Translations under genes and position numbers: made by a program
Assembly: GCA_025728395.1 (NCBI GenBank)
Contig: JAOBJR010000086.1
Coordinates: forward strand, 1-9,543
DNA from: Candidatus Lightella neohaematopini
GTDB lineage: Bacteria > Pseudomonadota > Gammaproteobacteria > Enterobacterales > Enterobacteriaceae
Length of the DNA stretch: 9,543 nucleotides
Reading direction: 5' to 3'
In this document: piece by piece, positions 1-7,000 of the stretch
Layout: each line of letters starts with the position of its first letter
How positions within the stretch are numbered: the stretch's first letter is position 1
Notes under the pieces: model-generated
Seen by the model: only the letters and a program-made list of their open reading frames with translations
The model's database searches: none
What the model was told of the DNA's origin: nothing

Positions 1-1
1 T

Positions 2-406
2 GTTAGTTTTATTAATTATGAATTAAGTATGATAAATCATAGTATTAAAAATATTAATAATATTTGTAATGTTATTGATAGTTTAAAAATTGCTCGTTCT
101 TTATTCCCTGGTAAAAAAAATAGTATTGATGCACTATGTGATAGATATTGTGTAAGTAAAAATATTAGAATATTACATGGTGCTTTATTAGACGCAAAGA
201 TATTAGCTAACATTTTTTTACGTATGACTAGTAGTCAAAATATTATACATTTTAATTTTATAAATCAAAATCAAATATATAAATCACATAAAATAAGCAA
301 CAAAAAATTAAAAGTACTATGTGCTAACAAAGAAGAACAAATTTTACATGAACAACAATTAGATTTAATACAAAAAAATGGTTATTGTTTATGGAGAAAT
401 AAGTAA
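2..406 (+). CDS. dnaQ: DNA polymerase III epsilon subunit (proofreading 3'-5' exonuclease), 3' part
   Basis: Epsilon removes misincorporated bases and binds the alpha polymerase in the Pol III core. The frame is open from the left edge, so the first ATG at 29 is internal; the 134 visible codons match roughly residue 105 to the end of the 243-residue E. coli protein. The last exonuclease motif is intact: HGALLDA, with catalytic His at 176-178 and Asp at 191-193. Just after it, QNIIHF aligns with the E. coli clamp-binding motif QTSMAF and keeps the Q-x-x-(hydrophobic)-x-F pattern. The glutamine-rich linker that follows is shortened, while the alpha-binding tail (LDLIQKNG, then CLWRNK) is conserved. 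The ExoI and ExoII motifs lie outside the window. gmhA follows after 31 bp on the same strand. Identity is very secure. Confidence 0.96.
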   Translation, partial: VSFINYELSMINHSIKNINNICNVIDSLKIARSLFPGKKNSIDALCDRYCVSKNIRILHGALLDAKILANIFLRMTSSQNIIHFNFINQNQIYKSHKISNKKLKVLCANKEEQILHEQQLDLIQKNGYCLWRNK

Positions 407-437
407 AAATTTATTATTTTAAATAGTTTATAAAAAT

Positions 438-1017
438 ATGAAATATAATAATCTGATTGTAGATGAGTTAAATAAATCAGTAGAGATTACTAAATACTTT
501 ATTGAAAATAGGAATTATTTAGATTTAATAGAATCTGCAGCAAATATGATAGTTTATGCTTTTAAAAATGGAAATAAAGTATTATCTTGTGGTAATGGTG
601 GATCTCATTGTGATGCTATGCACTTTGCTGGAGAATTAGTTGGTCGTTATAGAAAAAATAGATTAGGATTACCCAGTAATAGTTATTTCTGATCCTAGTT
701 ATTTATCTTGTGTTAGTAATGATTTTGGTTACCATCAAGTGTTTTCGCGCTATATACAAGCGTTAGGTAATAAGGATGATATTTTGTTTTGTTTATCTAC
801 ATCAGGTAATTCAATAAATATTATTAATGCAATGCATATTGCAAAAAATAAAAATATGAAAATCATATTGCTTACTGGTGACAAGATAAGCAATTTAGTT
901 AGTAATATTGCTGATATAATAATATCAGTTCCTCATAATGGTTATGCTGATCGTATTCAAGAAATGCATATAAAGATAATTCATATTTTAGTACAAATTA
1001 TAGAAAATGAATTATAA
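438..1017 (+). pseudogene. gmhA: Sedoheptulose-7-phosphate isomerase, split by a +1 frameshift
   Basis: GmhA converts sedoheptulose 7-phosphate to D-glycero-D-manno-heptose 7-phosphate, the first cytoplasmic step to LPS inner-core heptose. The 5' part (438-692) encodes the N-terminal half, with LSCGNGGSHCDAMHF and the catalytic Glu at residue 66 (Glu65 in E. coli), then stops at TGA 690-692. One extra C in the CCC run at 672-674 causes this. Skipping it restores PVIVISDP...CVSNDFGYH and joins directly to FSRYIQALG, STSGNS and GYADRIQEMHIKIIHIL, which carries the second zinc/catalytic His. Corrected, the protein is 192 residues, exactly the E. coli length. No other lesion is visible and all key residues survive, so this is a recent mutation, a sequencing error, or a site read through by frameshifting. 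I see no Shine-Dalgarno before ATG 438. gpt follows 36 bp downstream. Confidence 0.88.
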
Positions 1018-1053
1018 TTATAATAATTTTGAAATTTTAAGCTATTTCTTATT

Positions 1054-1515
1054 ATGAAAAGAAAATATGTTGTTACCTGGGATATGTTACAAATGTATAC
1101 TAGAATAGCTGCTAAAAGTCTTTTATCCACTAAATGGAAAGGTATTATTGCTGTTAGTCGGGGTGGTTTAGTACCTAGTGCTCTATTAGCAAGAGAACTA
1201 AATATTCGTTATGTTGATACATTTTGTGTAGCTAGTTATTATTATAGTTATCAACACAACACTAATATAATTAAATATACATATCATAACCATAATAATG
1301 GTGAAGGATTTATTGTTGTAGATGATTTAACAGATACTGGTAATACTGCAAAACTAATAAAAAAAATATATCATAAAGCATATTTAGTAACTATTTTTGC
1401 AAAACCATTAGGACGTAGTTTTGTTGATAAGTATATTATAGATGTACCCCAAAACACATGGATAGAACAACCATGGGATACTGGAATAACTTTCATCCCA
1501 CCAATAAAACAGTAA
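1054..1515 (+). CDS. gpt: Xanthine-guanine phosphoribosyltransferase
   Basis: Gpt transfers ribose 5-phosphate from PRPP to guanine, xanthine and, more weakly, hypoxanthine, giving GMP, XMP and IMP for purine salvage at the inner membrane face. The 153-residue product matches the 152-residue E. coli protein from end to end. Visible landmarks are the start KYVVTWDMLQ, the SRGG loop at residues 35-38, the PRPP-binding motif VVDDLTDTGNT at about 88-98, FAKPLGR at about 115-121, and WIEQPWDTG near the C terminus, which forms part of the purine pocket. The ATG is placed exactly as in E. coli, but no Shine-Dalgarno precedes it. It is the last gene of the plus-strand block and converges on the tRNA with only 20 bp between them. 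Retention suggests the cell imports purine bases from its host, which is inference. Confidence 0.97.
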   Translation: MKRKYVVTWDMLQMYTRIAAKSLLSTKWKGIIAVSRGGLVPSALLARELNIRYVDTFCVASYYYSYQHNTNIIKYTYHNHNNGEGFIVVDDLTDTGNTAKLIKKIYHKAYLVTIFAKPLGRSFVDKYIIDVPQNTWIEQPWDTGITFIPPIKQ

Positions 1516-1535
1516 AGAATAAAATTTTATAAAAA

Positions 1536-1611
1536 TACCGATAATAGGATTCGAACCTACAACTTTTGTATTACGAATACACTGCTTTTCCAAATTTTAA
1601 GCTATATCGGC
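1536..1611 (-). tRNA. thrW: tRNA-Thr, anticodon CGU (thrW type)
   Basis: A full cloverleaf reads on the minus strand: acceptor GCCGATA/TATCGGT, D-stem GCTT/AAGC, anticodon arm GTGTA-TTCGTAA-TACAA with anticodon CGT at 1575-1573, and T-arm GTAGG-TTCGAAT-CCTAT. It closely resembles E. coli thrW, including the G-A mismatch at 27-43. It reads ACG codons. Differences from E. coli as I recall it: several stem pairs changed on both sides, the D-loop is 11 nt rather than 8, position 72 is T so the terminal pair is G-U, and CCA is not encoded and must be added enzymatically. It begins 5 nt after the atpC stop on the same strand, so it is probably cut from the atp transcript. I see no terminator hairpin with a T-run after it. 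Confidence 0.93.
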
Positions 1612-1616
1612 ATTTT

Positions 1617-2054
1617 TTAATATGTTTTATTATTTAATTTAAATAATTTACTATCTTTAATTGCTTGTAATTTAGCTAAGGTTTTAGATAATTCTAATGA
1701 TAATTTTATTTGTTGATTTGTGTTATTATGTTCTTTTAATAAAGATTCTATCTTAATTTTATCTTTAATAATTTCTTTCTCATTTAAATTATTAATATTA
1801 TTAATTATTGAATCAGCAATAATTAATACATTATTCGATTGTACTTCTAATATACTCTCAGGTAAATATATACATCTATTATTAAACTTATTACTATTAA
1901 TATAAATTATTCCAGGTTTAGTTATTGTAATTAATGGAGCGTGTCTAGCTAAAATAGTAAGTTCTCCATCAGTACTACTAATTGTAACTTTGTATACCAT
2001 ATCAGAAAATATTAAATTTTCTATACTAACAATAATAAGTTGAAAACTAGCCAT
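1617..2054 (-). CDS. atpC: F1 ATP synthase epsilon subunit
   Basis: Epsilon sits on the gamma central stalk, couples it to the c-ring and can inhibit ATP hydrolysis through its C-terminal helices. The 145 residues compare with 139 in E. coli. The N-terminal beta-sandwich carries family signatures: FQLIIVS at the start, DGELTILARHAPL at about residues 29-41 and ILEVQSNNVLIIAD at about 67-80. The C-terminal third is a Lys/Asn/Glu-rich helical hairpin (LSLELSKTLAKLQAIK) that is much less conserved. It starts at ATG 2054, 31 bp after the atpD stop, with no Shine-Dalgarno in the A/T-only spacer. As the last atp gene it ends 5 bp before the tRNA-Thr gene. Identity is secure from sequence and position. 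Confidence 0.95.
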   Translation of the reverse strand: MASFQLIIVSIENLIFSDMVYKVTISSTDGELTILARHAPLITITKPGIIYINSNKFNNRCIYLPESILEVQSNNVLIIADSIINNINNLNEKEIIKDKIKIESLLKEHNNTNQQIKLSLELSKTLAKLQAIKDSKLFKLNNKTY

Positions 2055-2085
2055 AAAATTATTATTTTTTATTAAATTATATATC

Positions 2086-3456
2086 TTAAATATTTTTTAT
2101 ATCTGAAATACTACCGATCATATAAAATAATTGTTCTGGTACGTGATCATATTTACCACTAATAATATTTTTTAGATCTTTTATAGTATTTTTAATTGAT
2201 ACATATTTTCCAGTCATTCCTGTAAAATTTTCAGCTACAAAAAATGGCTGTGATAAAAATCTATTTATTTTTCTTGCTCTAGATACTATTAATTTATCTT
2301 CTTCAGATAATTCATCAATACCAAGAATAGCAATAATATCTTTTAAATCTTGATAACGTTGTAGAATTAACTTTACATTCTTAGCTGTATCATAATGATC
2401 TTTACCAATTATATTAGGATCTAATTGACGACTAGTAGAAGATAACGGATCAATTGCTGGATAAATACCTAAAGCAGCAATTTGTCTACTTAAAACAATT
2501 GTAGTATCTAAATGAGTAAAAGTTGTTGCAGGAGAAGGATCTGTTAGATCGTCAGCTGGTATATAAACTGCTTGAATAGATGTAATAGAACCATTTTTTG
2601 TAGAAGCAATACGTTCCTGTAATAAACCAATTTCTTCTGCTAATGTAGGTTGATAACCAACAGCTGAAGGTATTCTACCTAATAAAGCTGACATTTCAGT
2701 ACCAGCTAATGTGTATCGATAAATATTATCTATAAAAAGTAGTACATCATGACCATTATCACGAAATTTCTCTGCAATTGTTAATCCAGTAAGAGCTACT
2801 CTTAATCTGTTACCTGGTGGTTCATTCATTTGTCCATACACTAATGAAACTTTATCAATAACATTTGATGCTATCATTTCGTTATAAAAATCATTTCCTT
2901 CTCTTGTACGCTCTCCAACACCAGTAAATACTGAATAACCAGAATGTTCAACTGCGATATTACGTATTAATTCCATCATATTAACAGTTTTTCCTACTCC
3001 AGCTCCACCAAATAAACCAACTTTACCACCTTTTGCTAATGGACAAATTAAATCTATTACTTTTATTCCTGTTTCTAATATTTCATATTTATCATTTAAT
3101 TCTTGAAATGTAGGAGGTAATCTATGAATAGACCAATATTCTTGCGAATATATCTCACCTTTCATATCTATTGGTTGTCCTAAAACATTAATTATTCTTC
3201 CTAATGTTTTATATCCTACTGGTACTTCAATAGTATGTTGTAAATTCACGACATTCATGCCTCTATAAAGACCATCAGAGTATCCCATAGCAATGCAACG
3301 TACTACCCCATCTCCTAGCTGTTGTTGTACTTCTAGGAATAAATCATTACTATTATTCTCTACTTTTAATACATGATATATTTTTGGTATATATTTTTGA
3401 TTAAATTCTACGTCAATAATAGAACCAATTATTTGAATAATTTTACCATTAACCAT
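2086..3456 (-). CDS. atpD: F1 ATP synthase beta subunit (catalytic)
   Basis: Beta carries the catalytic nucleotide site where ADP and phosphate become ATP; three copies alternate with alpha in the F1 head. The 456 residues align throughout with E. coli (460), losing only a few from the C-terminal tail. Visible motifs are Walker A GGAGVGKT at 150-157, the catalytic Glu182 in GVGERTREG, Walker B LLFID at 239-243, PSAVGYQPTLAEE at about 263-275, and the torque-related DELSEED at 381-387. All are intact, so activity is expected. It starts at ATG 3456, 29 bp after the atpG stop. The only purine-rich stretch upstream, AAAGGG, lies about 11 nt away and is a poor ribosome site. Confidence 0.98.
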   Translation of the reverse strand: MVNGKIIQIIGSIIDVEFNQKYIPKIYHVLKVENNSNDLFLEVQQQLGDGVVRCIAMGYSDGLYRGMNVVNLQHTIEVPVGYKTLGRIINVLGQPIDMKGEIYSQEYWSIHRLPPTFQELNDKYEILETGIKVIDLICPLAKGGKVGLFGGAGVGKTVNMMELIRNIAVEHSGYSVFTGVGERTREGNDFYNEMIASNVIDKVSLVYGQMNEPPGNRLRVALTGLTIAEKFRDNGHDVLLFIDNIYRYTLAGTEMSALLGRIPSAVGYQPTLAEEIGLLQERIASTKNGSITSIQAVYIPADDLTDPSPATTFTHLDTTIVLSRQIAALGIYPAIDPLSSTSRQLDPNIIGKDHYDTAKNVKLILQRYQDLKDIIAILGIDELSEEDKLIVSRARKINRFLSQPFFVAENFTGMTGKYVSIKNTIKDLKNIISGKYDHVPEQLFYMIGSISDIKNI

Positions 3457-3485
3457 ATTATATTATACCCTTTCTTCTTAACTAA

Positions 3486-4349
3486 TTAAATATTACCAGA
3501 TATAATTTCATTTAATTCTTGCGTAATATTATTTTGCCTAGTTTGATTATAAATTAATTCAAGCTCTTTAGTTAAATTATCACAACTATTCTTAGCTAAT
3601 TGCATAGTTACCATACGAGATGCTTGTTCACTTATTAAATTATTTATTAATCCTAAATATATACTTGATTCGATATAACAATATATTAATTTATTTAGAA
3701 TATTAATAATATCTGACTCATATATATAACAACTATTTATTTTTGTTTTGCCAGTTTTAATAAACGGGATAATTCTAATTATCTCTGGTACTTGATTTAA
3801 AACATTAATAAATTTATTACTTGCTAAATAACAAGCATCTATTATATTATTATTATACAATGATATCACGTTTTTTACTACCTGATTAATCTTTATTATT
3901 CTAAATTCTTCAGGTAATAAATTATTGTTTAAATTATTTATTTTAGCTAAAATCTTTATATTAAAATTAGAAAAAAAATTTATAGCTTTAGCACCAATTA
4001 ATATTAATTTAACATCTTTTCCTAACTTAATATGTTTATTAATATTAATTAATACTTTCTTAAAAAGATTAATGTTTAATGTACCCACTAATCCTCTTTC
4101 TGTAGAAATAATTAAATAAATAATTTTATTATAATTATAGTTACTCATTATTTTTGGTTTATAATCTAAATTACTAGACAATAAATTGTTCATAATATTT
4201 TTTATGCTAATTAAATATTTATCAACAGATAATATCTTAATCTTAACTTTATTCATTTTAGTAAACGCTATCATTTCCATAGCACTAGTAATTTTTTTAG
4301 TATTTTTAATACTATTTATTTTATTTTTAACTTCTTTAATATTAAACAT
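3486..4349 (-). CDS. atpG: F1 ATP synthase gamma subunit (central stalk)
   Basis: Gamma is the rotor shaft linking the c-ring to the alpha3beta3 head. The length, 287 residues, equals that of E. coli. The N-terminal helix (NTKKITSAMEMIA at about 16-28) and the C-terminal helix (EQASRMVTMQLA, then ELELIYNQTRQNNITQELNE) that form the coiled-coil shaft are well conserved, while the middle is rich in Asn and Ile and has drifted. In the conserved patch that reads DRGLCGGLN in E. coli, this protein has ERGLVGTLN. It starts at ATG 4349, 18 bp after the atpA stop. The nearest Shine-Dalgarno-like match is TAGGT about 11 nt upstream, which is weak. Shaft helices and operon position make the call firm. 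Confidence 0.97.
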   Translation of the reverse strand: MFNIKEVKNKINSIKNTKKITSAMEMIAFTKMNKVKIKILSVDKYLISIKNIMNNLLSSNLDYKPKIMSNYNYNKIIYLIISTERGLVGTLNINLFKKVLININKHIKLGKDVKLILIGAKAINFFSNFNIKILAKINNLNNNLLPEEFRIIKINQVVKNVISLYNNNIIDACYLASNKFINVLNQVPEIIRIIPFIKTGKTKINSCYIYESDIINILNKLIYCYIESSIYLGLINNLISEQASRMVTMQLAKNSCDNLTKELELIYNQTRQNNITQELNEIISGNI

Positions 4350-4367
4350 ATTAATTTATAACCTAAA

Positions 4368-5909
4368 TTATTTATAATAATTATTTTTAAAGTTATTTAT
4401 AATATCATGTAATTTATTTTTTATATTATCATTATATACTAATTTAGTATTAATATGTTTTAAGAAATCATAATGATAATTATTAAAATAAGCTAATAGC
4501 TTGTTTTCAAAATTAGATATATTTTTCACTAAAATATCGTTTAAATACTTATATTCTACTAAAAATAATACAATAACTTGTTGTGCTACAGAATATGGAT
4601 TATATTGTGATTGTTTTAATAGCTCAGTAATATTTTGTCCTTCTTTTATTTGTGCTCTAGTATTACTATCTAAATCTGAAGAGAATTGAGAAAATGCTAT
4701 AAGTTCACGGTATTGTGCTAGTTTATTTCTTATTCCTTTTGATAAAAATTTTATTATACTAGTTTGAGCAGCACTACCAACTCTAGAAACAGAAATTCCT
4801 GGATTTATAGCAGGTCTAATTCCAGCATTAAATAAATTAGATTCTAAGAATATTTGACCATCAGTAATAGAAATTAAATTAGTTGGAATAAATGATGATA
4901 CATCACCTACCTGAGTTTCAATAATTGGTAATGCAGTAAGAGAACCTGTTTTATTTTTAATCTTACCATTAGTAAATGTTTCTACATAATTAATACTTAC
5001 ACGTGCAGCTCTTTCTAATAAGCGAGCATGTAAATAAAATATGTCTCCAGGATAGGCTTCACGACCAGGCGGTCTTCTTAACAATAATGAAATTTGACGA
5101 TAAGCAATAGCTTGTTTTGATAAATCATCATATACGATTAATGCATTTTCACCAATATTACGAAAGTATTCACCCATAGTACAACCAGTATATGGAGCTA
5201 AATATTGTAATATTGCTGGTTCTGATGCATTAGCAACTACTACAATAGTATTATCTAATACATGATACTTTTTTAATATATTTACCGTATTTACTACAGT
5301 AGAAGCTTTTTGTCCAATAGCTACGTATATGCATTTAATACCACTATTTTTTTGATTAATAATACTATCAATAGCTAAAGTTGTCTTACCAGTTTGTCTA
5401 TCACCAATAATTAATTCTCTTTGTCCTTGACCAATAGGAATCATAGCATCAATAGCTTTATATCCAGTAAGCATTGGTTCACTTACAGATACACGATCAA
5501 TTACTCCAGGAGCAGGAGATTCTACATTACTAAAATATTCATATTCTAATTTACCAGAATTATCTATTGGTACGCCTAACGCATTAATAACTCTACCTAA
5601 TAATTTTCTACCTACAGGTACTTGTATAACTTTACCTGTTGTTTTAACTTTCATACCTTCTGAAATATCTAAATATGAACCCATTACAACAGCACTAACA
5701 AATTCTCTTTCTAAATTTAATACAATAGCAGAACTACCATTAGATAAAATAACTACTTCATTTAACATTACATGATCAAGACCATAAATACGAATAATAC
5801 CATCAGCAACATATATGACAATTCCTTCATCATATGTATTTATATTTAAATCAAACTGATCAATACGTTGTCTTATTAATGTACTTATTTCCATATTATT
5901 AAAATGCAT
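4368..5909 (-). CDS. atpA: F1 ATP synthase alpha subunit
   Basis: Alpha alternates with beta in the F1 head, binds non-catalytic nucleotide and gives the arginine finger to the catalytic site. The length of 513 residues is identical to E. coli. The N terminus (NMEISTLIRQRIDQF) binds delta. Walker A GDRQTGKT is at 169-176, Walker B is at about 257-261 (ALIVYDD), and SVSRVG holds the arginine finger Arg376. Conservation is high until about residue 430; the last 80 residues are Asn/Lys-rich and looser, as in other AT-rich symbionts. The start ATG at 5909 has a good Shine-Dalgarno, AAGGA, 7 nt upstream, which overlaps the atpH stop codon, so the two genes are probably translationally coupled. Confidence 0.98.
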   Translation of the reverse strand: MHFNNMEISTLIRQRIDQFDLNINTYDEGIVIYVADGIIRIYGLDHVMLNEVVILSNGSSAIVLNLEREFVSAVVMGSYLDISEGMKVKTTGKVIQVPVGRKLLGRVINALGVPIDNSGKLEYEYFSNVESPAPGVIDRVSVSEPMLTGYKAIDAMIPIGQGQRELIIGDRQTGKTTLAIDSIINQKNSGIKCIYVAIGQKASTVVNTVNILKKYHVLDNTIVVVANASEPAILQYLAPYTGCTMGEYFRNIGENALIVYDDLSKQAIAYRQISLLLRRPPGREAYPGDIFYLHARLLERAARVSINYVETFTNGKIKNKTGSLTALPIIETQVGDVSSFIPTNLISITDGQIFLESNLFNAGIRPAINPGISVSRVGSAAQTSIIKFLSKGIRNKLAQYRELIAFSQFSSDLDSNTRAQIKEGQNITELLKQSQYNPYSVAQQVIVLFLVEYKYLNDILVKNISNFENKLLAYFNNYHYDFLKHINTKLVYNDNIKNKLHDIINNFKNNYYK

Positions 5910-5919
5910 CTTTTAATCC

Positions 5920-6474
5920 TTAATTTTTCAAAAAATGTTTTAATTGATTTAAATGATTTAATATACTACCATCAAAGACAGTATTATTAATATGTAAAAT
6001 AATTCCCCCAATAATATTAGGATTAATAATATTATTTAATCTAATCTTATATGTTTTGTCAGGTAATATAGACAATATCTTATTATTAAGATTACCTTTT
6101 TGGTGTACACTAAGTTTGTTAATAGAAATAACGTTAACAACAATTAATTTTAAATTTTTATTTTTTAAATACTTAAAATAAAATAATATACTAGGTAAAA
6201 TATTAAATCGTTTATTTTTAGATATTAAAAGTAAGAATAATTTACTCTGTGGATTAAATATATTAACACACACATCTATTATAATATTAATTATCTGGTT
6301 ATATAAAATTGGATGAGTAATTAGTTTATATATTGAATTATCATTAATTAACTTTACTAAAAATTCTAATATATTTTGCCAATAAGATATCATATTATTC
6401 TTCATTGCTATATCAATAATTACTTGTGCATACTTTCTAGCTACCAAACAATGATATTGACTTTTATTTTTCAT
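5920..6474 (-). CDS. atpH: F1Fo ATP synthase delta subunit
   Basis: Delta caps the F1 head and ties it to the b-subunit peripheral stalk. The 184 residues compare with 177 in E. coli. It is the most diverged atp gene here: recognition rests on the N-terminal VARKYAQ (VARPYA in E. coli), the C-terminal IGGIILHINNTVFDGSILNHL, with the usual G-(I/V)-hydrophobic pattern and D-G-S, and its place between atpF and atpA. The start is four residues upstream of the E. coli position. There are only 8 bp after the atpF stop and no Shine-Dalgarno, so translation is probably coupled to atpF. The stop lies 10 bp before the atpA start. Confidence 0.94.
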   Translation of the reverse strand: MKNKSQYHCLVARKYAQVIIDIAMKNNMISYWQNILEFLVKLINDNSIYKLITHPILYNQIINIIIDVCVNIFNPQSKLFLLLISKNKRFNILPSILFYFKYLKNKNLKLIVVNVISINKLSVHQKGNLNNKILSILPDKTYKIRLNNIINPNIIGGIILHINNTVFDGSILNHLNQLKHFLKN

Positions 6475-6482
6475 ATATTTAT

Positions 6483-6962
6483 TTATAATTTTAATTTATT
6501 TATTATTTCATTAATTATTACATCATCAATTTTACAATCACTAATATAATGACTAATTACTTTTTTTGTACTAGTTAATATTAAAGAATTAATTTGTTCA
6601 TAAAGTAATTGTTTTACTTGATTGTAATTATTACTAATTTTAATATCTGCTTGTGAGACAATATATTTATATTCTTTATCAGCTAGTATTTTGGCATCAT
6701 TAATAATTTTTTCCTCATGTTTATGAGCTAATTTAATAATATTTTCAGCTTCTAACCTAGCATTTAGTATAGTATCTGCTGCTATTTGTTTCGATTTAGC
6801 AACTTCTAATTTAGCTTGTTTGGCAAAATCTAAACCATCATTAATTTCTTTTTGTCTAGTTTCAATAATATTTATTAACGGTGGCCATATATATTTCATA
6901 CAAAATATAACAAAAATAACAAACGCCACAGTCTGTCCTATTATAGTAGCATTAATATTCAA
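6483..6962 (-). CDS. atpF: Fo ATP synthase b subunit (peripheral stalk)
   Basis: Two b subunits form the stator stalk that holds F1 against rotation. The 159 residues compare with 156 in E. coli. A single membrane helix spans about residues 5-25 (AFVIFVIFCMKYIWPP follows NATIIGQT), the conserved Arg36 lies in ETRQKEI, and the rest is a charged, Ala/Lys/Glu-rich helix suited to dimeric coiled coil. The start is TTG at 6962-6960: the next residues NINATIIGQ match the E. coli start NLNATILGQ, a strong Shine-Dalgarno lies 8 nt upstream, and no ATG is available. It begins 38 bp after the atpE stop and ends 8 bp before atpH. Confidence 0.96.
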   Translation of the reverse strand: MNINATIIGQTVAFVIFVIFCMKYIWPPLINIIETRQKEINDGLDFAKQAKLEVAKSKQIAADTILNARLEAENIIKLAHKHEEKIINDAKILADKEYKYIVSQADIKISNNYNQVKQLLYEQINSLILTSTKKVISHYISDCKIDDVIINEIINKLKL

Positions 6963-6980
6963 GATTATTACTCCTTTAAA
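6963..6980 (-). promoter_or_regulatory. Strong Shine-Dalgarno deciding the TTG start of atpF
   Basis: On the minus strand AAAGGAG (6977-6971) is followed by an 8-nt spacer and then TTG at 6962-6960. It is one of the best anti-16S matches in the window, and the spacing fixes the non-ATG start. Confidence 0.85.
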
Positions 6981-7000
6981 ATAATAATATAAAATAATTA

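Noticed and set aside
29..31. ATG as the start of the first gene
   Set aside because: In-frame upstream codons (VSFINYELS) match DnaQ, so the gene enters from the left.
1519..1530. Palindrome ATAAAATTTTAT between gpt and the tRNA as a bidirectional terminator
   Set aside because: Six A/T pairs without a loop, no G/C stem and no clear T-run; expected by chance at this composition.
1408..1593. 61-codon minus-strand open frame over the gpt end and the tRNA
   Set aside because: It runs through the tRNA-Thr gene and antisense to conserved gpt codons; no ribosome site and no recognisable protein.
1720..1905. Plus-strand open frame inside atpC
   Set aside because: Antisense shadow of atpC; the hydrophobic residues come from A/T-rich complement of Asn/Lys/Glu codons.
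3925..4377. Two plus-strand open frames (3925-4119, 4186-4377) looking like small membrane proteins
   Set aside because: Both lie antisense to atpG; the Leu/Ile/Phe runs are the complement of Lys/Asn codons, with no ribosome site or family signature.
4501..4689. Plus-strand open frame inside atpA
   Set aside because: Antisense to conserved atpA coding sequence; no independent support.
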